Shown here: positions 27,501 through 35,430 of the stretch, piece by piece
Layout of the letters: each line of letters opens with the position of its first letter
Position numbering within the stretch: position 1 is the stretch's first letter
From: Hyphomicrobiales bacterium
GTDB lineage: Bacteria > Pseudomonadota > Alphaproteobacteria > Rhizobiales > Xanthobacteraceae
Direction: 5' to 3'
Assembly: GCA_009377695.1 (NCBI GenBank)
Contig: WHTP01000040.1
Coordinates: forward strand, 1-42,023
DNA: 42,023 bases
Position numbers and translations under genes: made by a program
Notes under the pieces: model-generated
The model's database searches: none
What the model was told of the DNA's origin: nothing
The model's input: the letters and a program-made list of their open reading frames with translations, nothing else

Positions 27501-27679
27501 CAGGCGGCAATCCGTTTACCATTGCCGGCGTGCCGATCGCCCGCGACGCGCTCGTCGCCGAAGCCGGCCTCGACGTCAACTTCGCCGCCAACATGACGCT
27601 CGGCGTCTCCTACAGCGGCCAGATCGCCGACGACGCCCAGGAGCACGGCGTGCGGGGGAATTTCACCTGGAAGTTCTGA
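24593..27679 (+). CDS. Glycine-rich autotransporter 1 (type Va)
   Basis: A 1028-residue outer-membrane autotransporter. A long basic N-terminal extension (about 1-58) precedes the hydrophobic signal WALAGSTALVALVLALSG and the cleavage-like TPAFA. Residues about 82-220 are very Gly-rich (GGxGG). Then come repeats of the type SGGTLTN-GTITGG forming a predicted beta-helix, a strand repeat (NAGTLAVNGAI, VSPGNSIGTLTV), and a C-terminal 12-strand barrel from about 755 (AFWTRGFGSWG) to the terminal Phe in GNFTWKF, the BAM recognition end. The ATG at 24593 has AAGGAGC upstream. No protease or lipase motif is visible in the passenger, so adhesion or surface coating is the likely role. It is a tandem paralogue of the next autotransporter. 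Confidence 0.9.
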   Translation: MRRTVDRLFHQTQRHQTQPVRSGTLIAPTHGRFDGAVRRARPAKVSHAPSARVRWLKWALAGSTALVALVLALSGPTTPAFADGGTGGGDGGAGGADSATGAGADGSPSNFGGFGGGGGGAGATGGAGGTGGPDSAGGPGGSGPGGSGSGGGTSAGSGGGGGGGGAHGFISEGLPTSGASGGRGGGGGEGDPSPNSPFGSGGGGGGAGGFGAVVTGSNLSGDIGVAITGGNGGSGGGGGYVGNGGSGGIGLLFTGTGNQVTVGTSSTITGGNGGGGGGAGGHGVSLSDGNLINDGTITGGTGGASSVTGNGAGGAGVIVLRTGMVTNNGEITGGSVGTGDADDIGVIGGTGVSLSGGTLTNKGTITGGAGGGIGVELSGGTLTNEGTITGGAYDSSGAGSGLGIASSDVTIVNSGMISRGFADANAITFTGGMNRLELRAGSVINGVVDATAGTSNTLTLGGSANSSFNVAQIGPTEQYRGFQAFEKTGASTWTLTGTSSEIMPWTINAGTLAVNGAIASSTVTINNGGMLAGNGTVGGIMANAGGTVSPGNSIGTLTVAGNVTFQPGSVYQVEINPQVQNDLLHATGTATLNGGTVSVIKAGGTYTAGTRYTILTADAGVTGVFSGLTQNLPLIDLMLSYNPNNVFLDVARNAVAFCDLAATRNQCSTAHGAESLGAGSPVFDAIASLPNAASAQAAFDSLSGEIHASAKSVMLEDSRFIREAVTDRVRQAFTAVGAPAAWAAGQALQENRATGIAFWTRGFGSWGHINGDGNAARIDRDIGGFFTGVDMPVAETWRLGLAAGYSNSSFDVIQRSSSGTSDNYHFALYGGTQWGALGLRLGAAYTWHTIDTHRSIAFPGFADRTNADYDARTAQMFGELGYSVMLGAAALEPFGSLAHVNLGTDGVNERGGPAALSGFSGDEDVTYTTLGLHMATSIPFPGITTATARGTLGWRHAFGDVMPTSILAFSGGNPFTIAGVPIARDALVAEAGLDVNFAANMTLGVSYSGQIADDAQEHGVRGNFTWKF

Positions 27680-28118
27680 AAAGGCACGACAAAACCGACA
27701 AGATCAAGTCGATGGGACTCGCGACGTCGGAAGCCGCGGCGGTCATCGCGAGAGGCCCTTCTCGCGACGTCTGTTCGTTTTCACCAATCGCCGACCAGCA
27801 ACATCGCGACGCTCGCGACCCGTGATCAAACGTCCGCGTGAGGAACGCAGCCGATCTCGACGCAACGGACGGTCATCACCAATCGGAATTCACCATCAAT
27901 CGGAATATCGCGAGATCGATTGAAGCATCGCGAGACGAGCTTCGGTGTGCCGGTCCGAATCCACGTCGGCAAGTCTCCAATAGTCGGTGGAAAACTCTCG
28001 TCGAGTTCGCTTCTCGCCACACCTGTTCGTTTCTCGCCAATCGCCGCCATGTCCTGACGCCACTAGCGTTGAGTCCACTGGGATTCTGCACAACGCACAT
28101 CACAACATTGGGGGGCCA
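27680..28118. other. Intergenic region with AraC fragment and leader copy 2
   Basis: Bases 27718-27759 copy the 5' end and ribosome binding site of the AraC gene (23777-23818). The sequence then jumps directly to the equivalent of 24001. It holds no gene. The join shows that the duplication spanned the AraC start and later lost about 180 bp. Confidence 0.75.
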
Positions 28119-28406
28119 ATGCGAATTCTACGGATGCGCCGCGCATCGCGCCACCGATCAGCCGTGCGAAGGCAACCGCGCTCATGACGACGACCGCTCT
28201 GGTCGCCGCAGCCGCGAGCGCACAAGCGCAGACCAGTTGGGTCGGAACCACTTCGCCCGACCGGTTCACCGGGAGCAACTGAACACCGGTGCGACGCCCA
28301 CGGAGAGTCACGACGTCGTCCTCGACACCATCACGCCCAACCCGACGGTCGTGGGCACCCGCCTTCGAAAACTTCCTCACGAATAACAATAAGGAGCGGC
28401 AATCAT
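27760..28406. repeat. Autotransporter leader region, copy 2
   Basis: The counterpart of 24001-24592, largely identical, with point changes and about 55 extra bases in the remnant frame. It ends in the same AATAACAATAAGGAGCGGCAA ribosome-binding context. Shared promoters for both autotransporters are therefore likely, but no confident promoter motif was picked out. Confidence 0.85.
28119..28386 (+). pseudogene. Remnant of another autotransporter's N-terminus (copy 2)
   Basis: It is broken by an early frameshift (the ATG at 28119 leads to a stop after 22 codons). In the shifted frame it reads TTTALVAAAASAQAQTSWVGTT, then SPDRFTGSN and a stop, and in a further frame NTGATPTESHDVVLDTITPNPTVVG. 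Reassembled, this is the standard start of a beta-helical autotransporter passenger. Copy 2 is fuller than copy 1 but more clearly broken. Confidence 0.6.
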
Positions 28407-31400
28407 ATGCGGCGGACCGTCGATAGGCTCTTTCATCAGACGCAACGTCATCAGACGCCACCGGTCAGGTCGGACGCTTTGATCGCCCCCACGCATGGGC
28501 GCTGTGACGGCGCCGTTCGGCGGGCACGGCCGGCAAAACTCTCGCACGATCCTTCCGCTCGCGTGCGCCGGCTGCGGCGGGCGCTCATCGGCTCGACGGC
28601 GCTGGTTGCCGTGGCGCTGGTGGGGACTCTCCTGGTCGCCGCGCCGCCCGTCTTTGCGAGGGGCGGCAATGGCGGCCACGACGGCGGCAACGGCACCGGC
28701 GGCCAAGGGGCGTCCGACAACCCCACGAGCAAACCCGACGCCGGTGCTGTGGGCACCGACGGCGGCGGTGGTGGTGGGGGCGGCAGCGGCTTCTTCGGCT
28801 TCGGCGGCGACGGCGGCAACGACAGCGGCGAAAGCAGCGGTGGCGGCAAGGGCGGCTATGGCGTTTACAGCCCCACCAACGGCAAGGGCGGCAACGGCGT
28901 CGACGGCGGCAACGGCAGCGACGGCGGTGGTGGCGGCGGCGGTGGTGGTGGTGGGCACTTTTTTGTGGGGCCGGGGCTGCCGACCTCTGGCGGGACGGGC
29001 GGCGCCGGCGGCAACGGCGGCTACGGCAGCAGCCACGTCGGCAAGGACGGCGGTGGCGGCGGTGGTGGAGGCGCCGGTGGCTTTGGCGCGGTCGTCACGG
29101 GTTCAGGTTCCGGCACGATCGGCGTCAACATCCGAGGCGGCAACGGCGGCGCCGGCGGCTGGGGCGGCCAGCTGGCTTTCTTGCCCCCCGGCTTCGGCGG
29201 TGGGGGGGGCACCGGCGGCACCGGGCTCATGCTCACCGGGAACGGCCAGGTGGAGGTTGGCGCCTCTTCCTCAATTACCGGCGGCAGCGGCGGCATCGGC
29301 GGCAGCACCATTTCGCGCGGCTACAACGGCCCGAGCGGAGGTGGCGGGGTCGGGGTCTATTCGGCTAGCGGCGCCGGGATCACCAATAGCGGTTCGATCA
29401 CCGGCGGCACCGGCGGCCCCAGCACCCCCGGCGGCAATGGCGGCCTCGGCGGCACCGGCGTCTTGCTCTCCGGCGGCAGCACTCTGACCAATAACGGCAC
29501 GATCACCGGCGGCACCGGCGGCACCGGCAGCACCGAGTCCCCCGGCGGCACTGGCGGCACCGGCGGCACCGGCGCCTCCGTCTTGTTGGGCGGCAGCCTG
29601 ACCAATAACGGCACGATCGCCGGCGGCAACGGCGGTTACGTCAACTCCCTCGGCGTCGGCAGCCCCGGCCCCGGCGGCTACGGCGTCTCGCACCTCGGCG
29701 GCACTCTGATCAATAACGGCACGATCAAGAACGGCAGTCGCGGCTACTGCACCCCCCTCTGCACCTCCGACGGCGTCGCCGGCACCGCCCGCCCCGCCGT
29801 CTTTGTCAATGGTGGCACCCTAATCAACAGCGGCACGATCATCGGCGACGGTGGCGACGCCATCACCTTCGCCGGCGGCAACAACCGGCTGGAACTGCGG
29901 CAGGGCTCCAACATCCAGGGCACAGTGAACGCCAATGGCGGCAGCAGCGACACCCTGGCGCTGGGCGGCGAGGTGGATGGTGCCTTCGACATCAGCCAGG
30001 TTGGCGACACAGGGCAGCATCGGGGATTCGAGCATTTCGAGAAGAGCGGCGGAAGCACCTGGACGCTGACCGGCACCGCCATTCATACCGGCGACATGAC
30101 CGTCAACGACGGCGCGCTGATCGTGAACAGCTCGATCTCTTCGTCGAGTCTTCTCACGGTCAATGCCGGTGGCCTCGTCGGCGGCACCGGCACTCTGCCC
30201 GCGACCACGATCAACGGCGGCACGCTGTCACCGGGCAATTCAATCGGCACGATCAATGTGCAGGGCAATCTCGCGCTGTCGAGCGCGGCGACCTACCTGG
30301 TCGAGGTCTCGGCAACCACCGCCGACCGCACCAACGTCACCGGCACGGCGGCGCTTGGCGGCACCGTGCGGGTCGTGGCCGCGCCCGGTGCCTACGCCCC
30401 CAGCACCACCTACACAATTCTCAGCGCTGACGGAGGCGTAAGCGGGACCGAGACGCTGTCGGTGAGTGTCAGCTCCGTGTTCCTCGATCCGACACTCAGC
30501 AACGACACCAACAACGTTTTCTTGACGCTGACAGCGCTTCCGTTCAACTCGGTCGCGCGGACGCCCAATCAACACGCGGTCGCCGATGCGTTGCAGGTCG
30601 GCGGCGTTGACAGCACGCTCGGCGCCGCCGTGTTCAATCAAGCCACCGCCGCGGACGCACGGCGAGCCTTCGATGCGCTCTCCGGCGAGGTGCATGCGAG
30701 CGTAGGCGGCGTGCTGGTGGACGACAGCCGCTATCTGCGCGGCGCGGTGCTCGGGCGGTTGCGCCAGGTTCCCTATGCGGGTGGTACCGGACCGCTCGCT
30801 GCGCTTGGGGTCGGTGGTCCAACGCTTGCCTATCAGCCATCGCCGCAGGAGGCATATGCGGTCGACTTGCCGGTGAAAGCACCGACTGCACCACCGCCGC
30901 GCTCGGCCGGCTTGGCGTTCTGGGCGCAAGGCTACGGTGCCTGGGGTCGCTTCGATGGTAACGGCAACGCTGCCACAATCGACCGCAGTCTTGGCGGTGT
31001 GTTCGTCGGCGTCGACGGCGGCGTCGTGGACGGTTGGCGGGTCGGTCTTGCAGCCGGTTATTCGCAGTCGAACGTCAAAATCGATGCGCGTGCCAGCAGC
31101 GCAAAAGTCGACACCGGCCATGTCGCGCTCTATGGCGGCGGTACCTTCGGCGCCTGGAACCTGCGCGCGGGCGCGGCCTATGCGCACCACGATATCGACA
31201 CCACACGCTCGATCGTGTTTCCGGGGTTCTTCGATCATGCCACCGCCGGCTACGGCGGCAGCACCGCGCAGGTGTTCGGCGAGATCGGCTACGGCATCGG
31301 GCTCGGCCCCGTCGCAGTCGAGCCGTTCGCGGGGCTTGCCTGGGTGCACGTGAAGACCAACAGCTTCTCGGAGATGGGCGGCGTTGCCGCGCTCATGGGC

Positions 31401-31736
31401 TCCGGCAGCACCGAGGACGTCGGCTATGCGACGGTGGGCGCGCGCTTTGCCACCACGTTTGCGCTGGTCGACGGCATGGCGCTGACGCCGCGCGCGTCGT
31501 TCGCCTGGCAGCATGCATTCAACGACGTGACACCCGCGGTGGCGCTCGCGTTCCAGAGCACCGGCATCGGCTTCGGAATCGCCGGCGTGCCGCTGGCGCG
31601 CAACAGTGCGCTGGTCGAGGCCGGGCTCGATCTGCGCATCGCCCCGCAGGCGACGCTCGGCGTGTCCTATCTCGGCCAACTCGCCGGCAGCGTCCAGGAC
31701 CACGCCGTCAAGGGACAGTTCACATGGAGGTTCTGA
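28407..31736 (+). CDS. Glycine-rich autotransporter 2 (type Va)
   Basis: A 1109-residue paralogue of autotransporter 1 with the same plan. It has a basic extension (MRRTVDRLFHQTQRHQT), a hydrophobic signal near 61-84 ending PPVFA, a Gly-rich region from about 85 to 290, and beta-helix repeats (LTNNGTITGG, LINNGTI). The strand repeat is TVNAGGLVGGTGTLPATT with LSPGNSIGTINV. The barrel runs from about 835 (AFWAQGYGAWGRF) to terminal Phe in KGQFTWRF. A Pro-rich linker (KAPTAPPPRS) precedes the barrel and is absent from autotransporter 1. The ATG at 28407 has AAGGAGC upstream. The passenger repeat number and Gly-rich segment differ most, as expected for recombination in repeats. The sulfotransferase gene follows 128 bp downstream. 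Confidence 0.9.
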   Translation: MRRTVDRLFHQTQRHQTPPVRSDALIAPTHGRCDGAVRRARPAKLSHDPSARVRRLRRALIGSTALVAVALVGTLLVAAPPVFARGGNGGHDGGNGTGGQGASDNPTSKPDAGAVGTDGGGGGGGGSGFFGFGGDGGNDSGESSGGGKGGYGVYSPTNGKGGNGVDGGNGSDGGGGGGGGGGGHFFVGPGLPTSGGTGGAGGNGGYGSSHVGKDGGGGGGGGAGGFGAVVTGSGSGTIGVNIRGGNGGAGGWGGQLAFLPPGFGGGGGTGGTGLMLTGNGQVEVGASSSITGGSGGIGGSTISRGYNGPSGGGGVGVYSASGAGITNSGSITGGTGGPSTPGGNGGLGGTGVLLSGGSTLTNNGTITGGTGGTGSTESPGGTGGTGGTGASVLLGGSLTNNGTIAGGNGGYVNSLGVGSPGPGGYGVSHLGGTLINNGTIKNGSRGYCTPLCTSDGVAGTARPAVFVNGGTLINSGTIIGDGGDAITFAGGNNRLELRQGSNIQGTVNANGGSSDTLALGGEVDGAFDISQVGDTGQHRGFEHFEKSGGSTWTLTGTAIHTGDMTVNDGALIVNSSISSSSLLTVNAGGLVGGTGTLPATTINGGTLSPGNSIGTINVQGNLALSSAATYLVEVSATTADRTNVTGTAALGGTVRVVAAPGAYAPSTTYTILSADGGVSGTETLSVSVSSVFLDPTLSNDTNNVFLTLTALPFNSVARTPNQHAVADALQVGGVDSTLGAAVFNQATAADARRAFDALSGEVHASVGGVLVDDSRYLRGAVLGRLRQVPYAGGTGPLAALGVGGPTLAYQPSPQEAYAVDLPVKAPTAPPPRSAGLAFWAQGYGAWGRFDGNGNAATIDRSLGGVFVGVDGGVVDGWRVGLAAGYSQSNVKIDARASSAKVDTGHVALYGGGTFGAWNLRAGAAYAHHDIDTTRSIVFPGFFDHATAGYGGSTAQVFGEIGYGIGLGPVAVEPFAGLAWVHVKTNSFSEMGGVAALMGSGSTEDVGYATVGARFATTFALVDGMALTPRASFAWQHAFNDVTPAVALAFQSTGIGFGIAGVPLARNSALVEAGLDLRIAPQATLGVSYLGQLAGSVQDHAVKGQFTWRF

Positions 31737-31864
31737 GACAGAGAAACAAAAGAGAATAACAATGTCGCGGACGTCGAAGACCGCGATCACGCTTCGGCAT
31801 GAGCAGGGCAGGCGAGTCCACCATCCAGTAGATCATCGCCCTGATTGGACCATCGTGAGGGGGC

Positions 31865-32680
31865 ATGCACCACGGCATCCATTTCATCTCCGGCCTGCCG
31901 CGGGCGGGCTCGACGTTGCTGGCCGGCTTACTGCGCCAGAATCCGCGCATCCATGCTGCCATGACCAGCCCGGTCGGCGCACTGTTTACCGCCCTGCTCA
32001 GGCAGATGAGCCAGGAGAACGAGTTCGCCGTGTTCATCGAGGAGGCGCAGCGCAAGGCCATCCTCGCCGGCCTGTTCGAGAGTTATTACCGGGACATCCA
32101 GGCGGAGAAGCTGGTGTTCGACACCAACCGCCTGTGGTGCAGCAAGCTGCCGGCACTGGCCGCGCTGTTCCCGGACGCGAAGGTGATCGCTTGCGTGCGC
32201 GACATACCCTGGGTGCTCGATAGCCTGGAGGGGCTGATCCGGCGTAACAAGTTCGAGCCGTCCAAGATCTTCAACTTCGATCCCGGCGGCACGGTCTACA
32301 ACCGGGTGGATGGGCTGCTCGGCATGAACGGCATGGTCGGCTTCGCCTATAACGCGCTCAAAGAAGCCTATTACGGGGAGCACGCGGATCGGCTCATGCT
32401 GCTGACCTACGAAACGCTGACACGCGCGCCGGCCCGGGCAATGGCGGCGGTCTACGACTTCATCGGCGCACCACCCTTCGCGCATGACTTCGATCACGTC
32501 GACTACGCCGAGGACGAGTTCGACGCGCGGCTCGGCACGCCGGGCCTGCATCGCGTCGCCGCCAAGGTGCAACACGTCGAGCGGCAGACGCTCCTACCGC
32601 CAGATCTGGTCCGTCGCGTTGAGAACGATTCCTTCTGGACCGATGCCAAGCTCAACCTGCGCGGTGTGCGGGTCGTATAG
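31865..32680 (+). CDS. PAPS-dependent sulfotransferase family protein
   Basis: A 271-residue cytoplasmic sulfotransferase. FISGLPRAGSTLL at 7-19 is the 5'-phosphosulfate-binding loop for PAPS, and CVRDIPWVLDS at 110-120 supplies Arg112 and Ser120 of the 3'-phosphate site. The remainder has the helical pattern of the Sulfotransfer_3 group, with FAYNALKEAYYGEH and LLTYETLTRAP typical. The acceptor cannot be named; candidates are a surface polysaccharide, lipid or peptide. The ATG at 31865 has GAGGGGG just upstream. Its place between the second and third members of the autotransporter family suggests a link to the cell surface, but only by position. Confidence 0.88.
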   Translation: MHHGIHFISGLPRAGSTLLAGLLRQNPRIHAAMTSPVGALFTALLRQMSQENEFAVFIEEAQRKAILAGLFESYYRDIQAEKLVFDTNRLWCSKLPALAALFPDAKVIACVRDIPWVLDSLEGLIRRNKFEPSKIFNFDPGGTVYNRVDGLLGMNGMVGFAYNALKEAYYGEHADRLMLLTYETLTRAPARAMAAVYDFIGAPPFAHDFDHVDYAEDEFDARLGTPGLHRVAAKVQHVERQTLLPPDLVRRVENDSFWTDAKLNLRGVRVV

Positions 32681-32734
32681 CGGCAGGCGTTGGGCATTCG
32701 AGGCGATATCATCAGGCAATTGGATGCAGCAACC

Positions 32735-33035
32735 ATGCGGCGTTTGGCAGATTCCCTTCTTCCCCCAACGCATCTGGACAGGTCGGACGTTCTGATGGCC
32801 CCACGCATGGGCGCTTTGACGGCGCCGTTCGGCGGGCACGGCCGGCAAAATTCTCGCACGATCCGTCCGCTTCGGCATCACCGGCATGCCGCCGGCGCGC
32901 GACAGCGCGCTGGTTGAAGCCGGTCTCGACCTGCGCGTCGCCCCGCAGGCAACGCTCGGCGTCGCCTATCTCGGCCAGTTCGCCGATGGCGTCCAGGATC
33001 ACGCCGTCAAGGGACAGTTCACGTGGAGGTTCTGA
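32735..33035 (+). pseudogene. Autotransporter 3, internally deleted
   Basis: The first 140 bp match the start of autotransporter 2 (ATGCGGCGT, then CGCATGGGCGCTTTGACGGC and GGCACGGCCGGCAAAATTCTC). They are joined near 32871 directly to the last 50 codons of the barrel (ARDSALVEAGLDLRVAPQ, then DHAVKGQFTWRF and stop). The signal segment, passenger and most of the barrel are missing, and the frame shifts within the 5' part. It shows that a third tandem copy once existed downstream of the sulfotransferase. Confidence 0.85.
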
Positions 33036-33343
33036 GAGCTTGCCAATTCGAACCTGATCGATGCGGTGCTGGCGATGGTCTGAAGGGGAGGCTTGGCGCC
33101 GCGTGGACGGTGGCGAGTTTTTCGGCTTCATCGCATTCGCCAGCGTGCTCGCAAGCAAGCCGACATAGCGAGCAATACGGAAGCTCAAACTGCGACGGTG
33201 AGCTCGTGTCGGGCTCGGTGGTTGCGAGCCCACGCGACCACGCTCCACCGGAGTGACGTGCATATTGGCGATTGACGCGAACTTGCAGCGTCTGCACGAG
33301 ACACGAACAGTTCAGCGCGGTGTCCGCTTTCAAGCCGGCACAC
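33036..33343. other. Gene-free stretch before the integrase end
   Basis: About 308 bp between the deleted third autotransporter and the 3' end of the integrase. No convincing gene, RNA or repeat is seen on either strand. Confidence 0.5.
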
Positions 33344-34612
33344 CTACGCGGCGACGGCCGCCGGTTTACACGCTTCACGCGCGCCCTCATTGAGCAACTG
33401 CGCAATCGTGTCGGAAGTCCGGGTGATGGCGAGCTTAAGTGCCTCGTCGATGTGGACGTATCCCTGCGTCACTGATTGCGGGGCATGTCCGAGCATCGCC
33501 GCGATCGTCAACTCGGAGAAGCCGAGATCACCGGCGACGCTGCCGAACGTATGGCGAAGAGTATGCAGCGTCACGTCCGTAATCCCCACCATTGCGCACA
33601 GGCGCTCTAGGCAGGCCTTGCCCGCCGTGAAAGCACCATCGCCCACGTCGGCGGGGAAGAGGTACGGGCCACCTACTTTCTTCGGTTGGCTGGCGGCGTG
33701 GCGGGCGGCGACCGGCCCGATTGCCCGAATTTGCGCATCGCCCTTTGTATCGGGGAAGGCGACGTAACCTTCCTCGGCATGGAGCCAATCGCGGTGCATT
33801 TGCTGGCCCTCAGAGATACGAAAGCCGGTCAGCAACAGCAGCCTGACCACGGCCAGACCGGTACTGTGCTCGCCGTTTCGCTCCCCATACTGTAACGCTG
33901 CGCCGAGTCTCTTGATCTCGGCGGTGCCGAGGCGACGCTGTCTCTTCTTGCCGGCTAGACGCCGCGCTCCCTGGCTTGGATGCTTCTCGATGACATCCAG
34001 GCGCGCGGCATGGCTGAGAATGGACTGAAGCGTTCCGACCGCACGGCCAGCAACTCCCGGACCGCCCCGGGCGACTCCACCCCGTCCTGGCCGTCGCTTC
34101 GCCGCTGCGGTTTTGCCATCAACGATATCGGACTGCATGCCCTCGATGTCGACGATGCGGAGATTGCTGACCAGACGCTTGCCAAGCAGCGGCTTGATAT
34201 GGGTGTTGATCCGGCTCCGATCCATCGCCAGCGTCGACGCCTTAATAGGCCGGTTCCTGCGACCAAGAATCCGGCCCGCTTCCGCCTCTGTGAGGTACCA
34301 ATCACACAAAGCCTCAACAGTAATATCGTCTTGGGTAGCCTCTGGCTCCTCCGCGGGGTCGATGCCCTCGGCGACGCGGCCGAGCTTAACCTTTGCAAGT
34401 TCGCGCGCCGCTTCGACAGTCATGATGCCGAACCGACCAATCTTGATCCGGCGGCTCTTACCCAGCGTGTTCCGATATTGAAGAACGAAGGTCTTCAAGC
34501 CGGACGGGATCACACGAACCCCGAACCCACGAAGTTCGCCGTCCCAAAGGAATTCCTGGCCCTTCGCCGGCACGGCAAGCGCTTCGACGGCCCGCTTGGT
34601 CAGTCTCGACAT
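33344..34612 (-). CDS. int: Tyrosine integrase (P4/DUF4102-type)
   Basis: A 422-residue site-specific recombinase with the N-terminal DUF4102-like domain (LTKRAVEALAVPAKG, WDGELRGFGVRV). The catalytic set is Arg265 in LTGFRISEG, His350 and Arg353 in LHTLRHTF, His376 in LGH, and Tyr385 in VTQGYVHID. The start ATG at 34612 has AGGAG just upstream. It is transcribed away from the right attachment site, and the putative arm sites at 34632-34677 lie in its promoter region, so integrase could repress itself. It is probably the enzyme that placed the island in tRNA-Gly. Unusually, it lies at the end far from the intact tRNA. Confidence 0.92.
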   Translation of the reverse strand: MSRLTKRAVEALAVPAKGQEFLWDGELRGFGVRVIPSGLKTFVLQYRNTLGKSRRIKIGRFGIMTVEAARELAKVKLGRVAEGIDPAEEPEATQDDITVEALCDWYLTEAEAGRILGRRNRPIKASTLAMDRSRINTHIKPLLGKRLVSNLRIVDIEGMQSDIVDGKTAAAKRRPGRGGVARGGPGVAGRAVGTLQSILSHAARLDVIEKHPSQGARRLAGKKRQRRLGTAEIKRLGAALQYGERNGEHSTGLAVVRLLLLTGFRISEGQQMHRDWLHAEEGYVAFPDTKGDAQIRAIGPVAARHAASQPKKVGGPYLFPADVGDGAFTAGKACLERLCAMVGITDVTLHTLRHTFGSVAGDLGFSELTIAAMLGHAPQSVTQGYVHIDEALKLAITRTSDTIAQLLNEGAREACKPAAVAA

Positions 34613-34631
34613 GTTCGCTCCTTCGCTAGCC

Positions 34632-34677
34632 TGCTTACATTATCAGAGCGGGGCACAAATGTAAGCACCTTGTAAGC
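34632..34677. promoter_or_regulatory. Putative integrase arm-site array, right end
   Basis: TGCTTACA at 34632, TGTAAGC at 34660 and TGTAAGC at 34671 have the same order and spacing as at the left end (10457, 10485, 10496). They sit 20-65 bp upstream of the integrase start and 119 bp inside the core repeat. They could serve both recombination and control of int. The function is inferred. Confidence 0.65.
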
Positions 34678-34795
34678 GGAGGAGAGCGTTTTGTCGGCTA
34701 TCTCCAGACACTCTGGCGTATGCGAAGCAGCCGAACTTATTGATAAATAGAAGGAATGGATAGAGGGGGCGGCTTTGGAGTGGATAGATCATGAT

Positions 34796-34842
34796 CTTGC
34801 CAAGGTCGGGGTCGAGGGTTCGAATCCCTTCGCCCGCTCCAG
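34796..34842. other. Right attachment site (tRNA-Gly 3' remnant)
   Basis: An exact copy of 10361-10407 lacking the tRNA 5' half, so it cannot be a functional tRNA. Chromosomal sequence resumes after it, beginning TTTCTCAAATG. Confidence 0.92.
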
Positions 34843-35002
34843 TTTCTCAAATGATTTCAAGTCTTCTGACCCTTGATTAGGTTGTGCCTCGCGCATTCGA
34901 TTGATCTAAAAATGGGATATCATCGTCAGAATCTGTCTGGCCGGGGCGGTCGTCGCTCGTCGCGGGGCAGCGCTTTCCCTGCTGATATTCTCCACAATGC
35001 AA

Positions 35003-35167
35003 CTAGTGGAGTGGATTTGACATTCGCTACTCCGTTGACCGCAGACTCCCAAAGCGAATGTCAAATCCACTCCACTAGCAGCTTATATTTGCTAGTGGTC
35101 CTTTGATTCTAACATTCGCAAAGTCGCCCGCTGAGAAGGGATGCGAATGTTAGAATCGGACCACTGG
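35003..35167. repeat. Twin-hairpin element, copy 1
   Basis: Hairpin A: 26-bp perfect arms (35003-35028 and 35053-35078) starting CTAGTGGAGTGG, loop 24 nt. After 13 nt comes hairpin B: arms 35092-35120 and 35142-35167 starting CTAGTGGTCC, with a 3-nt TTT bulge in the left arm and a perfect 16-bp inner stem ending ATTCGCA. The module also occurs at 41549-41717. The remaining parts of 34843-35430 carry no gene. Confidence 0.9.
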
Positions 35168-35430
35168 CACGCTGAAACAATTCGTCGAAAGTCAAAATCT
35201 CTGGCGTTCGAATATTTCGTCGATGCAATTCAAAGCTCGCGATCTTATCGTCGTTGCCCCTCACCTGAGCCAAATTTTCGATAGCGAAAAAGCTGCGCGG
35301 CTCGACGGCGTAGACCGCGGCGTATCCCTTGCGCTCCGAGCCGCGGCGATATGGACCGCGGCTCGATTTGACGGCGTGCTATCATTGCCGGCGCCGGGGG
35401 TGACCTGACGAAATCCGGATGGAGGCCACG

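Noticed and set aside
24593-31736. Mycobacterial PE-PGRS-like proteins
   Set aside because: The Gly-rich part resembles PGRS superficially, but the signal peptide, beta-helix repeats and C-terminal barrel ending in Phe identify autotransporters.
30240-31790. Long open frame (over 500 codons) antisense to autotransporter 2
   Set aside because: It is the shadow of GC-rich codons on the other strand; it shows no family motif and lies wholly within a clear barrel-coding gene.
34796-34842. A second tRNA-Gly gene at the right island end
   Set aside because: Only the 3' half is present; the acceptor 5' strand and D-arm are missing. It is the attachment-site copy.
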